DNA of 64,000 nt from Mimachlamys varia (Eukaryota > Mollusca > Bivalvia > Pectinida > Pectinidae): assembly GCA_947623455.1 (NCBI GenBank), contig OX392529.1:59291186-59355185 (forward strand), given 5' to 3'. Each line of letters starts with the position of its first letter. Position 1 is the first letter of the stretch. This document shows positions 45,358 through 55,372 of the stretch, piece by piece. A model generated the notes under the pieces. That model saw nothing but the letters and a program-made list of their open reading frames with translations. It was not told the origin of the DNA and searched no databases. The position numbers and the translations under genes are program-made.

Positions 45358-46133
45358 TCACACCTCTCTGATGTGAAATCTCATAGTCAAATTTTCATCT
45401 CTTAGATTAAGTTGGGTTCCATTTTGATCTGTGAGGGAGGTCTCATTACTGTGTATTGTGTCGAGGGTTATTGCAAGATACATGTAGACTAAATTACGTG
45501 GGGTTTCGACTATCTTATAACCGGGACCTACGTTTGGAAAGAATGAATAGACCGTATTTTGGGTGACTCCATTCACATAACTTCCTTCTATGATGTCAAG
45601 ATTGACAAATAGACTGTTGATGCTGAGGATATTCACCACGTGTTCGGAATCCTGTGTGGTAGCAGTGTAAACATTAGGGTCAAATTCCAACACACTAGCG
45701 ATTGATTTTGGATGTCTGAAATCAACTTGATAATTTTGAGCTAGTTCAACGCTGATTTAAGTGTGTTTCGATTGGTGGAGATGGTAATGTAACTTACGCT
45801 GTGCGTACTGTCGTAATCACCTCTTTGAATCATTCTATATTGTATCGCCTCGTTGATGTCGTCGATGTCATTACTACCAGTTGGAATGAGCATGTCCTTC
45901 CAAGTGACACCGTTGTCGGTTGAATATCTGAAATAGTTGTTCGAGGCATCGATGTTTGGGAATGAATAGTAGGTCTCGAGATTGACGAGTGCAATCTCGT
46001 ATTTTTTACTCTTGTCGAGCTCGATCGGAGGGTTGTATCGAGTTCTGAATCGTGTCTTGTTATTGCTCATGATGAGCTGGAGCGAGCTCTTGGGATTAGT
46101 ATTTTTAACTATTTTATCGAGTGATGCTTCCAT
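45358..46133 (-). pseudogene. Polinton minor capsid protein (penton, single jelly roll), frameshifted
   Basis: About 258 codons. The first frame (45741-46133) has MSNNKTRFRTRYNPPIELDK, YEIALVNLETYYSFPNI and MLIPTGSNDIDDINEAI. After a one-base shift near 45745 the second frame (45358-45693 and just upstream) has VNILSINSLFVNLDIIEGSY, YSFFPNVGPGYKIVE and a C-terminal ENLTMRFHIREV. These are hallmarks of the Polinton penton/minor capsid that closes the icosahedral vertices. The start is preceded by cattaataaaaaATG. It lies between the packaging ATPase gene and the glycine-rich protein gene. Confidence 0.83.
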
Positions 46134-46157
46134 TTTTTATTAATGATATATAATTTT

Positions 46158-46926
46158 TTAGTCTGGGAAATAGAACGTGTTAAATCCCGACCTGTATTTA
46201 CCGTTGTTCTTTCCACTCGTCAGATCTATGAGGAGAAATCCGTGCGGCTCTTCCAAAACTGTCTTGCATAAGTTCCTAAATTCGGCTTTCCTGACTGACG
46301 TGATCATTATATATATGTCCTACATTTTTAAGGTCTTGGGGAAATAGGCAGATGAGATTGGCATTTTCCCTTATCGTTTGACGGGGTAGTTTGAAGTAGT
46401 TTTGGGAGAGGTAGAAACAATCCACATTACTGTGTCTTCCTCTAATGTAATAAGATTCGCACTTGTTCTGTTTTTCTAGTAGTAGATCGTCAAAGATCAT
46501 GAGGTTTTTATTCTCGGGGGTTAAGTCGCGAGGATCTGGGACGTCCTCGGCAGACTCGAAAAAACTACACTCTATATCACTTTTATCTTTTATATCTTTA
46601 GCCCACTCCTCTACTAAGGCAGTCGGGGATATATCTAATCGCATTACCCCATCGCGTACATCAAACAGTCTCATGATGGCTTTCTTGGGCAATTTCTCTT
46701 GAAAGGCCTTTTTGAGTATTCTATATTCGGGGTGAAAAAGACTCTTTTCAAACACGAATAGATTATTGAAATCGAGCCATTCAGGTCTTAGGAGCAAATT
46801 AAGTAGTAGTGTTGTTTTACCACAGCCTGATTTGCCTACGATAACATCTCTAATGCTCTTAGGTAAAAGGGGGTGATTAAAGCGTTTTGATATGACATCG
46901 TTCCAAGAGAGATCTTTGATTTCCAT
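46158..46926 (-). pseudogene. ATP: A32/FtsK-type genome-packaging ATPase, 3' frameshift
   Basis: About 256 codons. Walker A is GKSGCGKTTLL (residues 32-42) and Walker B is NLMIFDDLLLE (about 143-153), followed by the sensor/arginine-finger region CFYLSQNYFKLPRQTIREN. This family pumps DNA into the capsid. The main frame runs into a stop at 46276 after YNDHVSQESRI. A shift near 46290-46300 opens the frame that holds the usual C-terminal block (HGFLLIDLTSG, ending TFYFPD at 46158). So only the last 45 or so codons are out of frame. The start is 32 bp from the divergent phospholipase-like gene. Confidence 0.9.
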
Positions 46927-46958
46927 TTTTTAATATAAAATTTTTTTTATATATAAAA
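46927..46958. promoter_or_regulatory. divergent promoter of the Polinton, 32 bp
   Basis: Only 32 bp separate the ATG of the ATPase (minus) from that of the zinc-ribbon/phospholipase-like gene (plus). The gap is A/T only, with ttatatataaaa pointing right and ttttatattaaaaa pointing left. It must serve both directions unless the two genes are transcribed from within coding DNA. Confidence 0.6.
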
Positions 46959-47463
46959 ATGTATTGTGTGAAATGTAAAAAAAAATACCGAGTCCGATAA
47001 CGTTCAACACGTTGTGTCTAAAAATGGTAGGAATATGAAAAGAGGGGTCTGTGTGGTCTGTGGAACTACAAAGACGCAATTTGTGGCTGGTGAGAAGAAG
47101 GGTGGGTCGGTGCTCAATAAGATGATAAACAATCTGCCTTTTGAAATGCATCTTCCGGGGCACAATTTTACGGGGCCTGGGACAAAACTCAAAAGACGGC
47201 TCAATCCAGATCTAACGCCAAGATCCGATAGTAGACCTGTTAATAGAGTGGATAAAGTAGCAATGCATCACGACATTTGTTATTTGAATAACAGCGACAC
47301 TGCAACGCGGAACAGTGTCTGCGATAAGAAGATGCTAAAGGAGTTGCGGGAAAGACTGGATAAGGGTATTGTTAGTAAACTGATAGGTACAAAGGTTAAA
47401 TTTGGGTTGGGTGTACCGTTTGTAAAACCTGAAAAAAAGAATCGCTTTGGTCTCAAATATTAG
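46959..47463 (+). pseudogene. zinc-ribbon plus phospholipase A2-like protein, frameshift in an A tract
   Basis: The start at 46959 (MYCVKC) opens a CxxC zinc-ribbon (DUF5679-like) and is thrown out of frame by a run of nine A at 46977-46985. The second frame holds the partner cysteines (RGVCVVCGTTKTQF). The body has LPGHNFTGPGTKL (Ca2+-loop-like) and VDKVAMHHDICY, the His-Asp pair of secreted and parvovirus-type phospholipase A2. Such enzymes help parvoviruses leave the endosome, so a similar entry role is possible here by analogy. A KVKFGLGV block lies before the end. The frame closes at TAG 47461-47463, overlapping the integrase frame. Confidence 0.75.
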
Positions 47464-48363
47464 CTAACTCACCACCTCATTTGTCTCGTTTAGCTGATAA
47501 GTTGCATAAACCCATAAAAAGGAAATTTGAGAAGAGAAGAGTTCGTGTGAATGGTATTGATGAGAAAATTAATTCGTGGTGTAAAATATCTTCTAGCTAT
47601 TATTGACATTTTTTCCAAGTATGGATGGATGATCCCAATTAAAGATAAGACGGGGAAGACAGTGGCTAATGCATTGAAAAATGTATTTAAAGATAGAAAA
47701 CCAACCAAGATTTTGGTTGATAAGGGTAAAGAGTTTTAAAATAAAAACGTACTTGATTTATTGAGGTCGCAAACTCCTTTAGTTGAGTTGTATTCTACTG
47801 AGAACGAGGAAAGGTCTTGTGTGGTTGAGAGGTGGAATAGAACGATGAAAGAAAAGATGTGGAAGTATACCATAAAATACACAAATGTGTATACTAATGT
47901 ACTTAATGAACTCATAAGTCATTACAACAATACACGACACTCAACTATCAAGATGACGCCTGTTAATGCAAGTAAGAAGAAAAATGAATGTGAGGTGTGG
48001 ATAAATCTTTATCCAGATCATTATGGGGTGAAGGTTGATGTACCAGCTAAATTCTCTGTTGGAGATAAAGTGCGAATAAGCAAGAAAAAGAAAACGTTTG
48101 AAAAGGGATACACACCAAGATGGACTGAAGAAGTTTTTACTATATCTGTAGTACAGCTTACTTGTCCAATAACGTATAAGATTACTGATTACAATGGAGA
48201 AGAAATCAAAGGAACATTTTATGAACAAGAGTTACAGAAAACGAATCAGGAAATTTTTAGAATAGCAAAAGTCATCAAGAAAGGAAAAGAAAAATCATTA
48301 GGCAAATGGAGGGGATATCCTGATACATTTAACTCTTGGGTAAATAATAAAGAGCTGGTGTAG
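47433..48363 (+). pseudogene. INT: retroviral-type integrase with chromodomain (Polinton INT), deleted and nonsense-mutated
   Basis: The N-terminal frame (from 47433, no own ATG) has LADKLHKPIKRKFEKRRVRV up to NGIDE. The expected WxADLVDM block with the first catalytic Asp is missing: roughly 45-50 nt are deleted near 47563. The next frame resumes at RGVKYLLAIIDIFSKYGW. The second Asp is in VDKGKEF, followed by an in-frame TAA at 47737-47739. The catalytic Glu is in VVERWNRTMKEKMWKY and the family motif YNNTRHSTIKMTP follows. A chromodomain (LGKWRGYPDTFNSWV) closes the protein. The stop at 48361-48363 lies inside the right TIR. With one catalytic acid gone it cannot work. Confidence 0.9.
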
Positions 48364-49074
48364 TTGTTTCATTGTTGTTGGAGGAGATATGGGGGTCGTA
48401 GAGGGGGATGGGTGGTGAGCGAAAAACGTTCTGAAGGCATTGCGAAAAACGCCAAAATCGTACAAGCAAATAACAACATATCCGGGACTCTAGACCGTGT
48501 GTAGATGACATGAAAAAAACGACGTGTCGATCGATGTGCGTGTATTGAGAAAAAACACCTCGGCGGTGTTTTTTCATTAAAACGAGTGTGATCGATGCGA
48601 CGTGATGATGTGTCGTGTCGTAACATCGATTGGCATGTCGTCGTGTCGATCGTGTCGTGTCGTTGCATCGATTGGCATGTCGATCGATTGGCATGTCGAT
48701 TGGCATGTCGATGCGTTGTGTGCGATGTGTGATGCACTCCGTTGCACTGCGTGTGCATGAGCACTGCGCGCACTCCGTGCGGCATGACGATTGGCATGTG
48801 TGCGCGCGCACTCCGTTACACTCCGAGGTTGGATCTACCCTTAATGTCTTATGGTTAATCGACAACCTATTTTAAAATCGCGTTTTCAAATTTCATAAAA
48901 TCGATAAAGTTTTCATGAAATATCGAAAATGTATGGATGGGTTAACCATCGGAGGTAAAATGTACATTTAATTTTTAGCGAATGGATACCAGGGATTTGG
49001 GTGGGTTTTTTTGTTTGACCACTGTTTATGGTAGTAATTAGATTCTGCGCCAGTACCGGCAAAACGTACCTACT
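48354..49074 (-). repeat. Polinton right terminal inverted repeat
   Basis: About 721 bp, inverted copy of 34466-35189, with the same catgccaatcg motifs and hairpin. Read leftward to rightward on the plus strand, its first 48 bp still encode the tail of the fibre-like protein (ending SLLLEEIWGS and stop), in a frame different from that of the integrase, which ends here. Confidence 0.95.
48550..48574 (+). terminator. hairpin in right TIR, terminator-like
   Basis: aaaaaacacc / ggtgtttttt with a 5-nt loop, mirror of 34954-34978, about 190 bp downstream of the integrase stop. Function inferred. Confidence 0.45.
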
Positions 49075-49080
49075 TGCACC
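49075..49080. repeat. 6-bp target site duplication, right of Polinton
   Basis: tgcacc, exact match to 34460-34465. Confidence 0.95.
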
Positions 49081-49489
49081 GAGTCCATAAGAACCTTGCA
49101 TTTTACATTCCAATTGACAAATTGATTCTCTCTATACTTAGGACCTTTCATGAAAAGCTCCCGAAGCTTTATGTTGGGAATAATATTCAGACTACCAGAA
49201 ACTATGTGTCCAGCTGGACCATAGCAATATTGAAATGACGAACATTAACATTCTAAGGTAATCTATATTCAAACAAGTGTTTTCCTAGCCAACAGCATGC
49301 ATCCAAGGGAGCATGATTTGCGTGTGAAGACTTCAATCATTCCCTCAATGTCCCAAAATTAGCTCCAAAGGAGGCAGAGCTTATTGATAAAGGAGTTGAT
49401 AAAAAAAGGGGAGAGAAATCAATCATAATAAGTATACCTTTTCTTGTGACAATGAATTAAAGATGATTAATTCGAATACCTGCAGGGTC
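49081..49489. other. spacer, nothing recognised
   Basis: AT-rich flanking DNA right of the Polinton; no long open frame or repeat seen. Confidence 0.4.
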
Positions 49490-50150
49490 AGGTTGACATT
49501 ATTTTACGTGGTCGATTAAAGGAGGACATAGGATTTTGTACTAGACATTATTGAAGATGGATGCGAATGACAATTACATTCGGAGCCTATTAAAAAGGGA
49601 AGTGTCAAATAATGTCTCCGTATTGAAAAACAGTGATTTTAACAAGGCTGTTTTAGCTGTTCAAAGTAGAGGTCAAAGGTGATATCATTGCCTCAGGTTT
49701 TGTACCAAAGGCAGATAAATCCATGTGGGACCCGGTGCAGAGTATGTTTTTTTTTCTGGGAGTAGTTTCTAATACTCTCTTGGGTATTTTGAAAATACCG
49801 AGACACCGAACAACAAAGGCAGATAATTGTGCGGTAAATATATTGAAGTCTGTTCAAGGTGGAAGAGTAGTCAATGGGAGGACAATGGCCAAGTTTATTG
49901 GGCAGATTATGTCTATGAGTATTGTTCTAGGTAGTGTTACACAATTAATGGCCCAGTGTAGAAGTATGTGTACATTGGAAGCAAAGTCTTGAAATGGTAG
50001 GATTTCTATGGGGGCCTTAGTAACGCCGTGCATATAATGATAAGTTAAAAACAGGATGCACCGAGTTTGAGACACCTTGTGGTAATCTCTGCAATTACTG
50101 TAAACAAGGGAGACAACTTGGCCCTCACTGTTGATCGCCAAAAAATGTAA
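49490..50150 (+). pseudogene. DIRS-like (tyrosine-recombinase) retroelement, RT-RNase H remnant
   Basis: Broken plus-strand segments in the order expected for a DIRS-type RT/RNase H. Near 49535-49660 are DFVLDIIEDG and LKNSDFNKAVLAVQSRG. At 49723-49992 an open stretch reads MWDPVQSMFFFLGVVSNTLLGILKIPRHR, in pieces typical of the RNase H entry (WxP.Q...LG), followed by VNGRTMAKFIGQIMSMSIV and LGSVTQLMAQ. No tyrosine recombinase, gag or termini were found. Frameshifts are frequent. The family call rests on remembered motif order and needs a profile search. Confidence 0.5.
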
Positions 50151-52148
50151 TTTTCAATAGGTAGTTCCGAAGTATATAATCCCGCTTGAGGCTATATTCG
50201 GTTCTTGCAAGGAAAGTAAAGCACTTCTGATTTGTTCTGAGGACATGACTTTCGATATTCTCGGGAGTTTACGTAAAAACTACATAAGCTAGGTGAAACT
50301 TTCCTTTCCTAACGACAATTCCGATAGAAATAAAAAGTTTGCTTATCGCAAATTAAATTAAAATGAATTAGTTAGATGTATCGTTATCAGCATGTTTTTG
50401 GATGAGTTATTTCTATATCGGAAATATCGGGCGAACACTCAGACACATGTGAAAAAGGAAGGCTCGTTCATTTGTACATGTACCAATCAATGAGTTTACC
50501 CATACGTCCAGTTCGATTTTCAGAAAGGATATTTCTTAAAATATTTATCTGTTATAAAACGTTAATCATATCCTGACTCGGATATAATTTATATGCCGAA
50601 ATGCGGTAAGATGAATGAAAAAGTGAAAAAACCACAGTTACCTTATCATGTTTTACCAGAGAATCGTCAGAAATATCAATTTTTAGAACATAGAATTACA
50701 CGAATAGAAAGGTTTTTTTAATGATGTACAATAAAAAAATATCATTTTTATAATGTTAACGAAAAATTCTACGTTTAATCAAGTTAATAAGCAAAATATT
50801 ACCTTTCAGGTGAAAGTTCACATTATATTGACCAACCAGTCTGTTATATCTTAAACTTTAATCATATATGAACTTCACAACTTTGATTTTTTTTTTTTTT
50901 TTGTCGTGGGCGGACAAAAACTGGAAAAACACAGCAATGATAATAATAGCAATAGTGTTTCTAATCTTAATATTCGTCGCTGTGCGTTCGCCTTACGGGT
51001 GGTACGGAAATTCGATTTCCGGTAACGATGTCCGACATTTAAGCCATAGTTTTACTTTACTTCTCTTCAAAAATACATATACTTAATTCAGTGCCCTTAA
51101 TGCTACATGTTTTGTTTAGATTTAGGTTGTTTATGATTAAGAATTGTGGAAGAACTGTTACGTCGGAGTCGTCCGTAATTTCCAGTTGGTTAAAGGACTC
51201 ACACAACTAAGTAATTTACTATATGTTATTACTAAGCTTTAGAGCTAATAACTTTAATATTTGAAGTTCAACACTAGTGACAGCTGCCTGGATTCACAGA
51301 TACATACATGGCAAAGACTTCAAATGACATTTTATCAGAAGTTTCGTGGCATTTTAGCTCGCTACGGGCGTCTGCTTCGGACAACTGGAAATTTACATAT
51401 CAAACCAGTGAAATGGGACGGGAACACCCTCTGACTTTTGACCCCATATCAATCCGCCATCACATATCAAAATCTACCAAAAGTATACATTTTTGTAAAG
51501 TTAAATATCTATAGATTTCATTCAATGCAGAATATGTCAACAATTACCTATTTAGATTATTCAGAATCACTGTACTTAGCCGGAACAAATTATCGGTAGG
51601 AACTACAAACGTATGAAACACTTCGTGATAGGCTGATTTAGTTGTGTGAGTCCTAAATACGGGCAGTTGTCAGGATTACATAACAGTATTTACAGGGAAC
51701 TGCACAGAGATTAGCGTTACCTTGCGTTGCCCATCAATTTACTACCGAGATTGAACTATCAATCAAATAGTTTGTTGTCGGATGCCTTCACGGTAAAAAC
51801 ACAGGCCGTGTTATTCATAATAATATTTGTCCCTTTGATTTAAATCGTAGGAACTGGCCTATTGCTTGGTGGCAATCAACCAGAGCTGTAGCGCAAAATC
51901 TGGTACAGTGACAGTGACCTTGGAAGTTGTTCACATTTCATTATTTTACCATGTCGAAACATCCGAGTAGCGCCTCCTTTAGTATTTTTGATTTTTTGGA
52001 TGAAAATTGTGTATTCCAGATATAATTTTGGTTGAATCATTTGGATTGTGTAATTCCAAAGAGTTGCGTTTTTCCTCACGGTGTAATAGAATCATCGATT
52101 CAGATGCAAGTGATACCGTACACGTCCATGGAAATGTGTAAAACATAA
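50151..52148. other. anonymous AT-rich DNA with a nested inverted repeat
   Basis: No gene is supported. A short frame at 50868-51086 has a hydrophobic stretch (TAMIIIAIVFLILIFVAV) after a poly-T run but no other coding sign. Two inverted-repeat pairs lie at 51177-51188/51380-51391 and 51194-51210/51638-51654. Confidence 0.5.
51194..51654. repeat. 17-bp inverted repeat pair, possible MITE remnant
   Basis: aggactcacacaactaa at 51194-51210 and its exact reverse complement at 51638-51654. Just outside, ccgtaattt and cccgtattt are also roughly inverted. No clear target duplication was seen. Confidence 0.4.
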
Positions 52149-53751
52149 GGGTTGCTGATCGTCCCGAATTGATCGAATTTTGGGGGGCTGTTCGTCCCGT
52201 ATTGGAAGTCTGGGGTGCTGATCGTCCCGTATTGGAAGTCTGGGGTGCTGATCGTCCCGTATTGGAAGTATGGGGTGCTGTTCGTCCCGTATTGGGAGTA
52301 TGGTGTGTTGAACATCCCGTATTGGAAGTCTGGGGTGCTGATCGTCCCGTATTGGAAGTCTAGGGTGCTGTTCGTCCCGTATTGGAAGTCTGGGGTGCTG
52401 TTCGTCCCGTATTGGGAGTATGGTGTGTTGAACATCCCGTATTGGAAGGCTGGGGTGCTGATCGTCCCGTATTGGAAGTCTGGGGTGCTGTTCGTCCCGC
52501 ATTAGAGGTCTGGGGTGCTGACCGTCCCGTATTAGAGGTCTGGTGTGTTGAACATCCCGTATTGGAAGTCTGGGGTGCTGATCGTCCCGTATTGGAAGTA
52601 TGGTGTGTTGAACATCCCGTATTGGAAGTCTGGGGTGCTGATCGTCCCGTATTGGAAGGCTGGGGTGCTGTTCGTCCCGTATTGGGAGTATGGTGTGTTG
52701 ACCGTCCCGTATTGGAAGTCTGGAGTGCTGATCGTCCCGTATTGGAAGGCTGGGGTGCTGTTCGTCCCGTATTGGAAGTCTGGAGTGCTGATCGTCCCGT
52801 ATTGGAAGGCTGGGGTGCTGATCGTCCCGTATTGGGAGTATGGTGTGTTGAACATCCCGTATTGGAAGTCTGGAGTGCTGATCGTCCCGTATTGGAAGTC
52901 TGGGGTGCTGTTCGTCCCGTATTGGAAGTGTGGGGTGCTGATCGTCCCGTATTGGAAGTCTGGGGTGCTGTTCGTCCCGTATTGGGAGTATGATGTGTTG
53001 AACATCCCGTATTGGAAGTCTGGAGTGCTGACCGTCCCGTATTGGAAGTCTGGGGTGCTGACCGTCCCGTATTGGAATTCTGGGGTGCTGACCGTCCCGT
53101 ATTGGAAGTCTGGGGTGCTGATCGTCCCGTATTGGAAGTCTGGAGTGCTGATCGTCCCGTATTGGAAGTATGGTGTGTTGAACATCCCGTATTGGAAGGC
53201 TGGGGTACTGGTCGTCCCGTATTAGAGGTCTGGGGTGCTGATCGTCCCGTATTGGAAGGCTGGGGTGCTGTTCGTCCCGTATTGGGAGTATGGGCTGCTG
53301 TTCGTCCCGTATTGGAAGTATGGTGTGTTGAACATCCCGTATTGGAAGTCTGGAGTGCTGATCGTCCCGTATTGGAAGTCTGGTGTGTTGAACATCCCGT
53401 ATTGGAAGGCTGGGGTGCTGATCGTCCCGTATTGGAAGGCTGGGGTGCTGTTCGTCCCGTATTGGAAGGCTGGGGTGCTGTTCGTCCCGTATTGGAAGGC
53501 TGGGGTGCTGATCGTCCCGTATTGGAAGGCTGGGGTGCTGTTCGTCCCGTATTGGAAGGCTGGGGTGCTGTTCGTCCCGTATTGGAAGGCTGGGGTGCTG
53601 TTCTTCCCGTATTGGAAGTCTGGTGTGTTGAACATCCCGTATTGGAAGTCTGGGGTGCTGATCGTCCCGTATTGGAAGGCTGGGGTGCTGTTCGTTCCGT
53701 ATTGGAAGTCTGGTGTGTTGAACATCCCGTATTGGAAGTATGGGGTGCTGA
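52149..53751. repeat. 30-bp minisatellite, about 53 copies
   Basis: Strict 30-bp period (attggaagtctggggtgctg then atcgtcccgt) with almost no indels. Two main monomer classes exist: gctg with a/t/ctcgtcccgt, and tggtgtgttg with aacatcccgt. The period is a multiple of three and monomers lack stops in most frames, so frames of 100-560 codons open on both strands (for example LPIRDDQHPR on the minus strand). Substitutions change the residues in every frame, so I see no selected frame. Confidence 0.93.
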
Positions 53752-53781
53752 CCACAGGCACTTGTGGCCAGGAGAATAACC

Positions 53782-53802
53782 ATATATATATATATATAAT
53801 AT
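53782..53802. repeat. TA microsatellite
   Basis: Short (at)n run just right of the 30-bp array. Confidence 0.8.
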
Positions 53803-53806
53803 AGCG

Positions 53807-54645
53807 AAAATTGAAAAAATAAAATAAAATGTATAAACTAAATTTTCCAATTTCTTTTTATGTTATTAATCATCTTAAACCATAATGTAAATAACTGCCA
53901 AATTTCAGCTTGATACGTCAAGCGGTTAAATTTCACAAAAAATCGACTATCAGACACTGAAAAAGAGAGAAGGTATGCAACTCCGTGGCAGAAAATACCT
54001 CGACCACGTTACAAAACAGTCATAAAAACTTACTTTCCGTTCATACTAGAGAAAAACGAACAGCTTCAATCCATTCCCTATATATTTCCCTTTCTAAAAA
54101 GTTATAATGATTTACACTTTTATCTATCGATCGCAAGCGCGGAGTCGTAACATCCGAAATTTTCGATATAGGAATTACCTGTGACGGAAGTGAGGTTCCG
54201 AACAGCAGTAGACTTATGGAAAAGCCAGAAAGGTCTCGATGTTCGTTTTTGCGCCAAAATACAAACATCGTTTTTGCGTCAAATTAAAGACTTTTGTTTT
54301 AAATGATTCCCGACGATGTCAGCATCGAATTTCACTACTTAACACCTTAGGATGGTTTAATGGTAAGATAAACTGAAGTCGTTTGTATACAAATGATTTG
54401 TGAAATATTTTAACATTTTAGAAGTACATAAATATAATCAGAATACATTAATTTTCCTACTTTGAAGAATTTTCGACGAAACCGGTGCCGTATAGAACAC
54501 TTCAATTTGTTTTATATATGCTACTATAATCGATTATGCTACCAAATAATCGATTAGCAATATTGTCTAAACTTGATAAAATCTTAATATTTACGAGTAA
54601 TGTTTCATTTCATTAAACTAGCAAATTGCTAAAATGTGTTTCGAT
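53807..54645. other. spacer, nothing recognised
   Basis: AT-rich, stops in all frames; no repeat or RNA gene recognised. Confidence 0.45.
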
Positions 54646-55372
54646 GATGTAAGTGCTGTATTCTGCGATGTGAATGTGTTATATCGACTTATGGGTGCTG
54701 TATTTCGGTGATTTGGGTATTTTATTTCGGTGATGTTGGTGCTGTATTTCGTTGATGTGAATGTTTTATATCGACTATGTGGGTGCTGTATTTCGGTGAT
54801 TTGTGTATTTTATTTCGGTGATGTTGGTGCTGTATTTCGGTGATGTGAATGTTTTATATCGACTATGTTAGTGCTGTATTTCGGTGATGTGAACGTTTTT
54901 ATCGACTATGTGGGTGATGTATATCGGTGATGTGAATGTTTTATATCGACTATGTGGGTGCTGTATTTCGGTGATGTTGGTGTTATATTTCGGTGATGTG
55001 AATGTTTTTATCGACTATGTGGGTGCTGTATATCGGTGATGTGAATGTTTTATATCGACTATGTGGGTGCCGTATTTCGATGATGTTGGGAATATATTTC
55101 GGTGTTGTGAATGTTTTATATCGACTATATGGGTGCTGTATATCGGTGATGTGAATGTTTTTATCGACTATGTGGGTGCTGTATATCGGTGATGTGAATG
55201 TTTTTATCGACTATGTGGGTGCTATATTTCAGTGATGTGAATGTTTTTTATCGACTTTGTGAATGCTGTATTTCGGCGATGTTACTGCTGTGTTTTTGCG
55301 ATGTGAGGGCTGTATTTTGGAGATGTTAGGGCTGTGTTTTGGTTATATGAATAATTTTTATTTCGATGATGT
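54646..55372. repeat. diverged 44-bp minisatellite built from two 22-bp halves
   Basis: Repeats of gtgggtgctgtatttcgg then tgatgtgaatgttttatatcgactat, about 44 bp. Shorter units use only the gctgtatttcggtgatgt half (for example 54700-54760). Many substitutions and small indels, so older than the 30-bp and 21-bp arrays. Confidence 0.8.

Larger units (their letters stand above)
34466..49074. mobile_element. Polinton/Maverick DNA transposon, complete, 14,609 bp
   Basis: Bounded by agtaggta...tacctact termini, long terminal inverted repeats and a perfect 6-bp tgcacc duplication. It carries the full Polinton set: protein-primed DNA polymerase B, retroviral-type integrase with chromodomain, adenovirus-type cysteine protease, A32/FtsK-type packaging ATPase, double-jelly-roll major capsid and minor capsid, plus nine accessory genes. 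Thirteen genes lie on the minus strand and two on the plus strand, diverging at 46927-46958. Gaps between genes are mostly 5-100 bp. Frameshifts and nonsense codons hit nine genes, so it is a dead copy, but one whose ends are intact. The gene set implies descent from a virion-forming element. Confidence 0.97.

Noticed and set aside
50868..51086. Small hydrophobic protein (72 codons) or exon with one membrane span.
   Set aside because: Follows a poly-T run, no splice acceptor AG close by, no conserved motif.
52092..53850. Frames of up to 563 codons on both strands in the 30-bp array as a repetitive protein gene.
   Set aside because: Period divisible by three and stop-poor monomers open nearly all frames; substitutions change residues in every frame.
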